DNA of 49,044 bases. Source: Pseudomonadota bacterium (GTDB taxonomy: Bacteria; Pseudomonadota; Alphaproteobacteria; Sphingomonadales; Sphingomonadaceae). Position 1 is the first letter of the stretch. The number at the start of each line of letters is the position of its first letter. The translations under genes were made by a program, and so were the position numbers. Location: NCBI GenBank assembly GCA_023445495.1, contig JAEXLC010000158.1:1-49044 (forward strand). The letters are read 5' to 3'. Positions 1 through 7,195 of this stretch are shown here, in pieces. Under the pieces are notes generated by a model. It did not search any database. It saw only the letters and a list, made by a program, of their open reading frames with translations, and was not told the DNA's origin.

Positions 1-4
1 CAAC

Positions 5-108
5 GCCGCGGGACTTCGCCGCACGCGGCACCGCCGCGTTCCGCGGCGGCCCCACCACCACGACGCTAACGCGTCGCGGTCCCCCTCCCCGTCACAAGCT
101 CGGGGAGG
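5..108. repeat. Cluster of four short GC-rich hairpins
   Basis: Four perfect inverted repeats sit in about 100 bases. They are GCCGCG 5-10 with CGCGGC 24-29, CCGCCGCG 31-38 with CGCGGCGG 42-49, CGACGC 61-66 with GCGTCG 71-76, and CCTCCCCG 84-91 with CGGGGAGG 101-108. The last ends 37 bases before the first gene and could act as a terminator for an upstream gene or as a REP-like element. No T tract follows it, so intrinsic termination is uncertain. Confidence 0.5.
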
Positions 109-145
109 AATTGGCGTCTTCGCCACATCCTACTAAAGACCCCTC

Positions 146-1018
146 ATGGATCTCATCACTCTCACCGGCGAGCCCTGGGCCGATTACGGGCTGGTCGACA
201 GCGGCCATGGCCGCAAGCTCGAGCGCTACGGCAAATATCGCTTCATCCGCCCCGAGCCCCAGGCGATGTGGGCGCCCGCGTCCGAAAACTGGGATGCGCA
301 TGGCGAGTTCGTGCCGGGCGCCGACGAGGATGGCGGCGGCCGCTGGAACTTCACCAAGCCGGTGCCGAGCGAGGGCTGGCCGCTGCGCTGGGAGGAAGTC
401 CGCTTCACCGCGCAGAACACCCCCTTCCGCCACCTCGCCTTCTTCCCGGACATGTCGCCGGTCTGGCACTGGATGCGCGCGCAGATCGACGGGATGGACG
501 CGCCCGAGTTCATGAACCTGTTCGGCTATACCGGCGTCGGCAGCCTGGCGATGGCGGCCAAGGGTGCCAAGGTCACCCATGTCGACGCCTCGAAGAAGTC
601 GGTCGCGGAGGGCAAGGCCAATGCCGCGCTGTCGGGCATGGAGGACCTGCCGATCCGCTGGATGATCGACGATGCCGCCAAGTTCACCGCGCGCGAAGTG
701 CGGCGCGGGCGGCGCTATGACGGGATCATCCTCGATCCGCCGAAATGGGGTCGCGGCCCGAACGGCGAGGTGTGGAAGCTCGAGGAAGGCCTGCCCGGCC
801 TGATCGCGGACACGACCAAGCTGCTCGACGCCAACTCGCGCTTCCTGTTCCTCACCGTCTATGCCGTGCGCATGTCGGCGCTGGCGATCGGCGAGCTGCT
901 GCGCCAGCATGTGTCGCATCTGCCCGGCAAGGTGGAGTGCGGCGAGCTCGCGGTGCGCGAGGAAGCGCGCGGGCTCGAACTGCCGACCGCGATCTTCGCG
1001 CGATGGAGCCGCGGCTGA
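146..1018 (+). CDS. Class I SAM-dependent rRNA-type methyltransferase (RlmI/RlmK-like)
   Basis: A 290-residue soluble protein. It has a Rossmann-type SAM site, FMNLFGYTGVGSLAMAAKGA (about 122-141), followed by the acidic strand end VTHVDASKKS. The motif-IV-like LDPPKWGRGPNG (about 197-208) is typical of the COG1092 group that methylates 23S rRNA cytosines. The usual N-terminal PUA domain is absent or degenerate, so the exact target base cannot be assigned. ATG 146 follows the hairpin-rich leader. The stop overlaps the ATG of the next small gene by one base (TGATG), suggesting co-translation. Family assignment is firm; rRNA as the substrate is inference. Confidence 0.8.
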   Translation: MDLITLTGEPWADYGLVDSGHGRKLERYGKYRFIRPEPQAMWAPASENWDAHGEFVPGADEDGGGRWNFTKPVPSEGWPLRWEEVRFTAQNTPFRHLAFFPDMSPVWHWMRAQIDGMDAPEFMNLFGYTGVGSLAMAAKGAKVTHVDASKKSVAEGKANAALSGMEDLPIRWMIDDAAKFTAREVRRGRRYDGIILDPPKWGRGPNGEVWKLEEGLPGLIADTTKLLDANSRFLFLTVYAVRMSALAIGELLRQHVSHLPGKVECGELAVREEARGLELPTAIFARWSRG

Positions 1019-1314
1019 TGGGTCTCTCGGTATTCCTGGCGACCGCGGTGGCCGACACCGTCGAGGGCCGCCGGCCGGGCGGGCGTCACGCGATGCTGAT
1101 CTATGTCTCGGCCGACAGCTTCGAGGAAGCCCAGGCCAAGGCCGCCGGCGTCGCTCTCGGTACCGGCTGGATGCTGGTCCGGCTGGAGAAGGGCATGGAA
1201 CTCGCAGATCCGGGCGCAACCGAGGACCCGATCCTGCGTGCGGCGGCTGCCGACGCGCTGGCGGAAGGCTCGGCGATGGTGGTGTACGGCGACGAGCTGC
1301 CGCCCGAGGCTTGA
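1018..1314 (+). CDS. Small protein of unknown function
   Basis: A 98-residue protein translationally coupled to the methyltransferase before it, since its ATG shares one base with the upstream stop. It has no signal peptide, membrane segment or recognised domain. It contains a mixed hydrophobic N-terminus (MGLSVFLATAVADTVEG) and an acidic second half. Codon use matches the neighbouring gene, which supports it being a real product. The tight overlap suggests a role with, or at least expression with, the methyltransferase. No function is proposed. Confidence 0.6.
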   Translation: MGLSVFLATAVADTVEGRRPGGRHAMLIYVSADSFEEAQAKAAGVALGTGWMLVRLEKGMELADPGATEDPILRAAAADALAEGSAMVVYGDELPPEA

Positions 1315-1319
1315 ATAGG

Positions 1320-1742
1320 TTAGGGTAGGTTTGGCGCAGGCGCCGGCGCATTGCCCGCGCATCGGCTCGCGCCGGACGCCTCCTCGGCAGGGGTCAGCGT
1401 GCCGTCGCCATCGACATCCATGCAGTCAAAGGCTTCCAGCGGCGCCCGCAACAGCTCTTCCCGGGTGAGAAAGCCGTCCCGGTCCTCATCATCGGCGGCG
1501 AATTGCTGTTCGAGCGCAGAGCGGAACTGGGCGCGCGTCGCACGGTCCACCCCCTTCAGCGTCGCATCGCTCATCGCGCCCCATTCGGCACGGCTAAGCC
1601 GGCCATCGCTGTCCTTGTCCCAGAACTTGAGCACTTGCTCATACCCCTGGATCAGTGCCTCGCGCGCCCGATCCTGCACGACCGGGGCGGCCCCGGCGAG
1701 CAGGACGAGAACGGGCAGCAGGACCAGACTGGAGGAGCGCAT
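1320..1742 (-). CDS. Secreted EF-hand calcium-binding protein
   Basis: A 140-residue protein with a signal peptide (MRSSSLVLLPVLVLLAGAAP, 1-20). It has three canonical 12-residue EF-hand loops: DKDSDGRLSRAEW (about 42), DEDRDGFLTREEL (about 85) and DVDGDGTLTPAEE (about 112). Each keeps the acidic positions 1, 3, 5 and 12 and the central Gly. It therefore probably binds Ca2+ in the periplasm as a buffer or sensor. It converges with the preceding gene, leaving only 5 bases between stops. EF-hand proteins of this size are common in sphingomonads. The physiological role is unknown. Confidence 0.8.
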   Translation of the reverse strand: MRSSSLVLLPVLVLLAGAAPVVQDRAREALIQGYEQVLKFWDKDSDGRLSRAEWGAMSDATLKGVDRATRAQFRSALEQQFAADDEDRDGFLTREELLRAPLEAFDCMDVDGDGTLTPAEEASGASRCAGNAPAPAPNLP

Positions 1743-1912
1743 CGCGGACGCGATATATCAGGTGCGAAACGCGCGCCGAAACACAAATACGTCCCATTCG
1801 GACCAGCACGTGGGGATCCTGCGAGATGCGGCGCGTTTGCCCCAATTGTATCGCTCCTGGCATGTACTGCGCGTTCTTTGCCAAGCCGTCCGACAAGACA
1901 CTGCGGGCGCCC

Positions 1913-2551
1913 CTAGCTCCGCCCCATCCGCACCGCCGCTCCCGCCACGAACGGGCAGCCGGCAACCAGCAACAGGCTCACCGCCCCCAGCAGCTTGAGC
2001 GCACCGGGCTGCTCGGCGGTGGCACCGAAGATCAGCAGCGGCACGGCGAAGGGCAGCATCACCAGCCCCGCCAGCGCACCGGCGCCGCGCAATCCGGCGA
2101 CCAGCGCGGCAGTGGCAACCCCGAGCGCTGCCAGCCCCGGCGTGCCGATCAGCAGCGCAAGCAGCAGCGGCGCGAGCGCCGCGCCCGGCAGCTGGAGCAG
2201 GCCCGAGGCGATCACCGTCGCGACGAGCAGCGCCGGCGCGAAGCCCAGCCAGTGGCCCGCAACCTTGGCGGCGGCGACCCCGGCATCGGGCAGCCCGCGC
2301 ACCGCCAGCTGGTCGAGCACCCCGCTCTCCACGTCCGGCGCGACCAACCGCTCGACCGGCAGCAAGGCGGCGAGCAGCGCCGCTGCCCAGATCACGCCGG
2401 GTGCGATCCGGGCCAGCAGCTTCGCATCGGGCCCCACCGCGAAGGGAAAGAGGATCGCGACCAGCAGGAAAAAGACCACCGGCAGCGCCAGTCCGCCGGT
2501 GCTCCAGGCGCGCCGCAGCTCGCGCCAGACGATCGAGAGATATGGGCTCAT
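1913..2551 (-). CDS. ccmB: Heme exporter protein B, cytochrome c maturation permease
   Basis: A 212-residue hydrophobic protein with about six membrane segments, including ALPVVFFLLVAILFPFAVG near the N-terminus and LAGLVMLPFAVPLLIFGATA near the C-terminus. The FFLLVAILFPFAVGPD region resembles the conserved N-terminal part of CcmB. With CcmA it forms the ABC module that releases holo-CcmE during cytochrome c biogenesis. An ATG at 2551 is preferred over an in-frame TTG at 2557. The companion ccmA lies upstream on the same strand, but a 27-base inverted repeat separates the two, which is unusual for a pair that is normally abutting. Confidence 0.88.
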   Translation of the reverse strand: MSPYLSIVWRELRRAWSTGGLALPVVFFLLVAILFPFAVGPDAKLLARIAPGVIWAAALLAALLPVERLVAPDVESGVLDQLAVRGLPDAGVAAAKVAGHWLGFAPALLVATVIASGLLQLPGAALAPLLLALLIGTPGLAALGVATAALVAGLRGAGALAGLVMLPFAVPLLIFGATAEQPGALKLLGAVSLLLVAGCPFVAGAAVRMGRS

Positions 2552-2565
2552 GACCAAGCCTCTCC

Positions 2566-2651
2566 CCGTTCGCCCCGAGCTTGTCGAAGGGCCGTACTTC
2601 TTGCTCCCCGACCGAAGAAAAGCAGCCCTTCGACAAGCTCAGGGCGAACGG
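2566..2651. repeat. REP-like long palindrome between ccmA and ccmB
   Basis: Two 27-base arms, 2566-2592 and 2625-2651, are reverse complements with a single mismatch. The arm core is GAGCTTGTCGAAGGGC, and a 32-base AT-richer loop lies between. I recognise this as the abundant intergenic palindrome of sphingomonads and related proteobacteria (from memory, not searched). In RNA it would form a very stable stem inside the ccmAB transcript and could attenuate ccmB or stabilise ccmA mRNA. Confidence 0.85.
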
Positions 2652-2663
2652 TGTTGGCGGGGC

Positions 2664-3230
2664 TCACAGCGTCACCTCGCGCGCATCGGGCAGCGCGATC
2701 GGCAGGTGCGTCGCGACCAGCGCGATGCCGCCCGCCGCGCGATGTCCGGCGATCAATCCCTCGAGCAGCGCCACCGAAGCGACGTCCAGCCCGTTGGCCG
2801 GCTCGTCGAGCAGCCAGATCGGCGCCCCGCTCGCCACCACCCGGGCCAGCGCGGCGCGGCGGCGCTGGCCGGTGGAGAGCATGCGGACGGGCACCCGCGC
2901 GATGTCGGCGAGCCCGACCGCCACCAGCGCGTCCGGCACCACGTCGCGCCGGCCATCCAGGCTGGCCCAGAAGCCGAGCGCGCTGCCCAGCGGCAGTTCG
3001 GGATCGAGCGCCGGCGCCTCGGCCATCAGCGCAATATCGCCCTCTACTTCGACCTTGCCCGCAGCCGGGGCGAGCAGCCCCGCGGCGATGCGGATCAGGC
3101 TCGACTTGCCGACGCCATTGGGTCCGCTGACCAACGCCGCCTCGCCCGGCGCCAGCGCCAGGTCCAGCCCCTCGAACAGCAGCCGCCCGCCGCGCAGGCA
3201 GGCCACGCCCTCAAGGGCGAGGCGCGTCAC
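2664..3230 (-). CDS. ccmA: Heme exporter ATP-binding protein A
   Basis: A 188-residue ABC ATPase, short as usual for CcmA. It has Walker A GPNGVGKSS (about 36-44), signature LSTGQRRRAALARV (about 118-131) and Walker B IWLLDEPANGLD (about 138-149). The LSTGQ rather than LSGGQ signature and the small size fit CcmA, as does ccmB downstream. It starts at GTG 3230, which overlaps the TGA of the metallopeptidase gene upstream (GTGA), so the two are translationally coupled. It powers the CcmABCD complex in cytochrome c maturation at the inner membrane. Confidence 0.88.
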   Translation of the reverse strand: MTRLALEGVACLRGGRLLFEGLDLALAPGEAALVSGPNGVGKSSLIRIAAGLLAPAAGKVEVEGDIALMAEAPALDPELPLGSALGFWASLDGRRDVVPDALVAVGLADIARVPVRMLSTGQRRRAALARVVASGAPIWLLDEPANGLDVASVALLEGLIAGHRAAGGIALVATHLPIALPDAREVTL

Positions 3231-3619
3231 TCGGCCGAGTCTTCCAGCGCGTGCATGTCGTCGTCGGACAGGCCGAAATGATGGCCGACTTCATGGACCA
3301 CGACATGGTTGACCAGCGATTCGAGCGTCACGCCGGTGTGCACCCATTCGTCGAGCAGCGGCCGGCGATAGAGGTGGATCTCGTCGGGCATGCTCACCCC
3401 GTCCCAGGCCGATTTCTCGCCCACCGGCCGCCCGCGATACAGGCCGGTCAGGTCGAACGGATCCTCGATGCCCATCGCGTCGAGCGTCTCGTCATCGGCG
3501 AAGTCCTCGACCACCAGCACGATGTCGGCGAGATAGCCCTGGAAAGGCTCGGGGATGCGCGCAAGGGCGGCGCGGGCGAGGCGCTCGATAATGGCGGCGT
3601 CTGGGGCTTGCCCGGTCAT
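3227..3619 (-). CDS. Minimal zinc metallopeptidase-like protein (COG3824 family)
   Basis: A 130-residue protein carrying the zincin signature HEVGHHFGLSDDDMH near its C-terminus (HExxH plus a downstream acidic/His segment). The rest, including EDPFDLTGLYRGRP, is typical of the small, uncharacterised metallopeptidase family often encoded near housekeeping genes. There is no signal peptide, so it is probably cytoplasmic. It is first in a three-gene minus-strand set with ccmA (4-base GTGA overlap) and ccmB. Whether it is an active protease is not known for the family. Confidence 0.8.
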   Translation of the reverse strand: MTGQAPDAAIIERLARAALARIPEPFQGYLADIVLVVEDFADDETLDAMGIEDPFDLTGLYRGRPVGEKSAWDGVSMPDEIHLYRRPLLDEWVHTGVTLESLVNHVVVHEVGHHFGLSDDDMHALEDSAE

Positions 3620-3666
3620 GTCGCCCGGAATAGGCCGGGGAACGGAGCTACGGCAAGGAGGCAGTG

Positions 3667-3957
3667 ATGGTTGCGCGTCTGACGGATGGACTTCGCGAGG
3701 AATCGCTCGCCGCGCTGCCCGGCTGGAGCTGGGATTCCGAGCGCGACGCGATCACCCGCAAGTTCGAGTTCCGGGACTTCAACCAGGCGTTCGGTTTCAT
3801 GACCCGCGTGGCGCTGATCGCCGAGAAGGCCGATCACCACCCCGAATGGTCGAATGTGTGGAACAAGGTCGAGATCCTGCTGACCACCCATGATGCGGAC
3901 GGGCTCTCCACCCGCGACATCCAGATGGCGCAGGCGATCGACGCGCTGCTGGCCTGA
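3667..3957 (+). CDS. 4a-hydroxytetrahydrobiopterin dehydratase (pterin-4-alpha-carbinolamine dehydratase)
   Basis: A 96-residue protein of the usual PCD length. It carries the signature KADHHPEWSNVWNKVEILL (about 57-75), whose His-His-Pro and Trp residues form the active site. It dehydrates 4a-hydroxytetrahydropterin to recycle the cofactor of aromatic amino-acid hydroxylases; some members act as DcoH-like factors. AAGGAGG at 3655-3661 lies 5 bases before ATG 3667, which is therefore chosen over the in-frame GTG at 3664. No phenylalanine hydroxylase gene is seen nearby, so the partner enzyme must be elsewhere. Confidence 0.9.
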   Translation: MVARLTDGLREESLAALPGWSWDSERDAITRKFEFRDFNQAFGFMTRVALIAEKADHHPEWSNVWNKVEILLTTHDADGLSTRDIQMAQAIDALLA

Positions 3958-3975
3958 CGATTCCTGCTTGGTCAC

Positions 3976-3992
3976 CCCGGCTCAAGGCCGGG
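3976..3992. terminator. Hairpin between convergent genes
   Basis: CCCGGC 3976-3981 and GCCGGG 3987-3992 form a 6-bp stem with a 5-base loop. It lies between the convergent pterin dehydratase and SDR genes. It is placed to act as a bidirectional terminator, but there is no T tract. It also resembles a short sphingomonad intergenic repeat. Confidence 0.4.
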
Positions 3993-4020
3993 ATGCCGTG
4001 AAAACGCCTGCCCCCGGGGA

Positions 4021-4806
4021 TCAGCCGAACTTCGCGCGCATCTGCTTGCGCAGCATCTTGGGCATCCAACGCTGGGCGAAGGCGAGCTGCCTGGCGGTCT
4101 TGCCGACGAGGACATGGACCTTTTCCTGGCGGGGCGCGTCCCACACCGCCTGGGCGACGATATCGAGCGGCGTGAACTCCAGGCCGCGGCCGCGCACCAC
4201 TTCGCGCGCGGTCTGGTTGCTGCCCTGCGCCATCGCATCGAGCAGCGGCGTGTCGATGAAGCTCGGCATCAGCACGCGGACCTTGATCCCGTCGGGATAC
4301 CATTCGCCGTCGAGCGCCTCGGAGAAGCCGCGCACCGCGAACTTGACCGCGGCATAGAGCGAGAGCCCCGCGCCGCCATAGATCGCCGCGGCGCTGGCGG
4401 TGTTGACCAGGCACGCGCCCGGCGTCGCCTTGAGATAGGGATAGGCCGCCCGCGCGCCGTTGATCACCCCGACCAGGTTGATCCCGACGATATTGTCGAC
4501 TTCCTGATCGGTGTTGTTGGCAAGCAGGCCGCCGACCGCGATGCCGGCATTGTTGAACAGGAAATCGAGCCGGCCGCCGCTCGCCTGGGTGAAGTCGGCA
4601 AGGGCGCTGGTCCAGGCGGCGCGGTCGCGCACGTCCATCACATGGGTGGTGGCCATGCCGGCGGGGAGCAGCGCCTTGGTCTCCTCGAGCCCGGCGGCAT
4701 TGACGTCGGCCAGCCCGACGAACCAGCCCTGCGCCGCGAAATGCCTGGCGACCGCCTGTCCGATGCCCGATCCGCCGCCGGTGATGAAGATTGCCTTCGC
4801 CGCCAT
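4021..4806 (-). CDS. Short-chain dehydrogenase/reductase (SDR) family oxidoreductase
   Basis: A 261-residue classical SDR. The NAD(P) site ITGGGSGIGQAVARHFAAQG sits at about 8-27, NNAG at about 90-93, a catalytic Ser in VNTASAAAIYG, and the YxxxK pair in LYAAVKFAVRGFSEAL (about 151-166). The acidic residue after the second strand (GLADVN) suggests NAD preference. The substrate is not predictable. A purine-rich ribosome site precedes ATG 4806. It is divergent from the ABC transporter genes, sharing a roughly 60-base promoter region. Confidence 0.85.
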   Translation of the reverse strand: MAAKAIFITGGGSGIGQAVARHFAAQGWFVGLADVNAAGLEETKALLPAGMATTHVMDVRDRAAWTSALADFTQASGGRLDFLFNNAGIAVGGLLANNTDQEVDNIVGINLVGVINGARAAYPYLKATPGACLVNTASAAAIYGGAGLSLYAAVKFAVRGFSEALDGEWYPDGIKVRVLMPSFIDTPLLDAMAQGSNQTAREVVRGRGLEFTPLDIVAQAVWDAPRQEKVHVLVGKTARQLAFAQRWMPKMLRKQMRAKFG

Positions 4807-4864
4807 GTCCCCGCCTCTCCTGTTGTTTTGACCTTTGCCACTTCATCCCGCACAAAGCGGCCCG

Positions 4865-5632
4865 ATGCCAGAGCAAAGCCGCTCCGTTACCTTCAAAAAT
4901 GTCAGCAAGGTCTGGCCGGGAGGCGCGAAGGCTGTCGACGGGGTGTCGCTGGAAGTCGCGGCGGGCAGTTTCGTCGCGCTGGTCGGCGCCTCGGGCTCGG
5001 GCAAGTCGACGCTTCTGAAGATGGTCAACCGGCTGATCGAACCGAGCGAAGGCCAGGTGCTGGTCGGTGGCGAGTCGGTGGATGCCGGGCCCGCGCCGGA
5101 GCTGCGGCGGCGGATCGGCTATGTCTTCCAGAATGTCGGGCTGTTCCCGCACATGCGCGTCGGCGAGAATGTCGCGATCGGCCTCAGGCTGGCGGGCGGG
5201 AAGGACAGCGCGGGTCGGGTGGCCGAGCTGCTGGAACTGGTCGAGCTGCCGGCGGAGATGGCGTCGCGGATGCCGGACGCGCTTTCCGGCGGGCAGCGCC
5301 AGCGCGTCGGCGTGGCGCGGGCGCTGGCGACGGGACCCGGCATCCTGCTGATGGACGAGCCTTTCGGCGCGCTCGATCCGGTGACGCGCGACGGGCTGGG
5401 CAAGGCGATTCGCGCGCTGCACGACCGGATGGGGCTGACCACGATCCTGGTCACCCACGACATGGCGGAGGCGCTGCTGCTCGCCGACCGTGTGCTGGTG
5501 ATGGAGAAGGGCCGGATCGTCGCCGATGCCACGCCGCGCGACCTGCTGGCGGGCAAGGGCGGCGCGGCGGCGGACGCGCTGGTCGCGGTGCCGCGCGAGC
5601 AGGCGCACCGGCTGGCGGAGCTGGAGAAATGA
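4865..5632 (+). CDS. Osmoprotectant/glycine betaine-type ABC transporter ATP-binding protein
   Basis: A 255-residue ABC ATPase with Walker A VGASGSGKST (about 40-49), Q-loop GYVFQNVGLFPHM, signature LSGGQRQRVGVARAL, Walker B ILLMDEPFGALDP and switch His in LVTHDMAEAL. The QNVGLFPH segment and the partner gene place it in the OpuBA/OpuCA/OsmV group. It lacks the C-terminal CBS pair that OpuCA/OsmV proteins use to sense ionic strength, so it may not be osmotically gated. ATG 4865 is preferred over an upstream in-frame TTG at 4835. The stop overlaps the next start (ATGA). Confidence 0.85.
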   Translation: MPEQSRSVTFKNVSKVWPGGAKAVDGVSLEVAAGSFVALVGASGSGKSTLLKMVNRLIEPSEGQVLVGGESVDAGPAPELRRRIGYVFQNVGLFPHMRVGENVAIGLRLAGGKDSAGRVAELLELVELPAEMASRMPDALSGGQRQRVGVARALATGPGILLMDEPFGALDPVTRDGLGKAIRALHDRMGLTTILVTHDMAEALLLADRVLVMEKGRIVADATPRDLLAGKGGAAADALVAVPREQAHRLAELEK

Positions 5633-7152
5633 GCGGCGCGCTCGCCCGGGTGCCCGAGTTGCTTGCCCAGCATCTGTTGCTGGCGCTGGCCGCGCTACTG
5701 CTCGGGCTGGTGATCGCGCTGCCGCTGGCGGTACTCTCCGCGCGCAACCGGTTCGCCGGGCGGATCGCTTTGGGCTTCGCCAGCCTGGTCCAGACCATCC
5801 CGAGCCTGGCGCTGCTCGCGCTCTTCTACCCGATCCTGCTCTCGCTCTCGGCGCTGGTCGGCGGCGGCATCCCGGCGCTCGGCTTCCTGCCGTCGCTGCT
5901 CGCGCTGTCGCTCTACGCATTGCTGCCGATCCTACGGAACGGCGTGACCGGGCTCGCGACGATCGACCCGGCGGTAATCGAAGCGGCGGACGGCGTCGGC
6001 ATGACCGCGGCGCAGAAGCTATGGCTGGTCGAGGCGCCTTTGGTGCTGCCCGTGCTGATGGCCGGCATCCGCACCGCCGCGGTATGGACGATCGGTGCGG
6101 CGACGCTTTCCACCACCGTCGGCCAGCCGAGCCTGGGCGATCTGATCTTCGCCGGGCTGCAGACGCAGAACTGGTCGCTGGTGCTGACCGGCTGCATCGC
6201 CGCCGCCTGCCTTGCGCTGGCGGTGGACGGGCTGCTCGGGCTGGCCGAATATGGCATCGCCAGGCGCAGGCGGATGCTCGCCTGGGCAAGCCTCGGCACG
6301 CTGCTGGTCGCCGTCGCCGTGGCGCTGGTTCCTGCCCTGCCCTCGGCGCGCGGCACGATAACCGTCGGCGCCAAGGGCTTTTCGGAGCAGTATATCCTCG
6401 CCCGGCTGATCGGGCACCGGCTCGAGGCAGCGGGCTACAAGGTCCGCTACCGCGAAGGGCTGGGATCGGCGGTGGCGTTCAGCGCGCTCGCGAGCGGCGA
6501 TGTCGACGTCTATGTCGACTATTCCGGCACGATCTGGACCAACGAGATGCGCCGCAGCGACGTGCCGCCGCGCGACGCGATCGTCGCCGGCGTCACCCAA
6601 TGGGCGCGGGACAAGCACAGGGTCACGCTGCTCGGCTCGCTCGGCTTCGAGAACGCCTATGCCTTCGCGATGCGCGGCGACGATGCCAGGAAGCGCGGCA
6701 TCACCAGCATCGCCGACCTGGCGCCGATCGCCGGCAGCCTAAGCCTCGCCACCGATGTCGAGTTTCTCGAGCGGCCCGAATGGGCGGCGGTGAAGAAGGC
6801 CTATGGCCTGAGCTTCCGGTCCGCCCATCCCTATCAGCCGACCTTCATGTACCGCGCGCTGGCCAGCGGCACCGCCGACGTGATCCCGGCCTTCTCGTCG
6901 GACGGCCGGATCGCGGCGGACAAGCTCGCGGTACTCAGCGATCCCAAGGGCGCGATCCCCGGCTATGACGCGATCCTGCTGCTCGCCCCGAAACGCGCCA
7001 ACGATGTCCGCTTCCAGGCGGCGCTCCGCCCGCTGATCGGCGCGATCCCCGTCGAGCGGATGCGCGAGGCCAACTATATGGTCGATCGCGACAGTAACAA
7101 ATCAAGTCCCGACGAAGCCGCAAGCTGGCTGGAGCGTGGACTTGCCCGATGA
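5629..7152 (+). CDS. Fused ABC permease / substrate-binding protein for glycine betaine, choline or similar osmolyte
   Basis: A 507-residue two-domain protein. Residues ~1-235 hold about six membrane segments and the permease coupling region IEAADGVGMTAAQKLWLVEA. Residues ~240-507 are an OpuAC-type binding domain beginning ITVGAKGFSEQYILARLIG and containing VDVYVDYSGTIWTNEM. A membrane segment (about 218-235) links them and would tether the binding domain outside. This OpuBB-OpuBC type fusion is known in the family. Start ATG 5629 overlaps the ATPase stop by 4 bases. Ligand identity is inferred only from family. Confidence 0.85.
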   Translation: MSGALARVPELLAQHLLLALAALLLGLVIALPLAVLSARNRFAGRIALGFASLVQTIPSLALLALFYPILLSLSALVGGGIPALGFLPSLLALSLYALLPILRNGVTGLATIDPAVIEAADGVGMTAAQKLWLVEAPLVLPVLMAGIRTAAVWTIGAATLSTTVGQPSLGDLIFAGLQTQNWSLVLTGCIAAACLALAVDGLLGLAEYGIARRRRMLAWASLGTLLVAVAVALVPALPSARGTITVGAKGFSEQYILARLIGHRLEAAGYKVRYREGLGSAVAFSALASGDVDVYVDYSGTIWTNEMRRSDVPPRDAIVAGVTQWARDKHRVTLLGSLGFENAYAFAMRGDDARKRGITSIADLAPIAGSLSLATDVEFLERPEWAAVKKAYGLSFRSAHPYQPTFMYRALASGTADVIPAFSSDGRIAADKLAVLSDPKGAIPGYDAILLLAPKRANDVRFQAALRPLIGAIPVERMREANYMVDRDSNKSSPDEAASWLERGLAR

Positions 7153-7195
7153 ACTTCTGTTATCGCTACCAGATATAAGAAACGAGGAGAGTGAA

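Noticed and set aside
3797..6289. 830-residue open frame on the minus strand
   Set aside because: Antisense to the SDR and ABC transporter genes; Arg/Pro/Ala-rich composition of a high-GC shadow frame.
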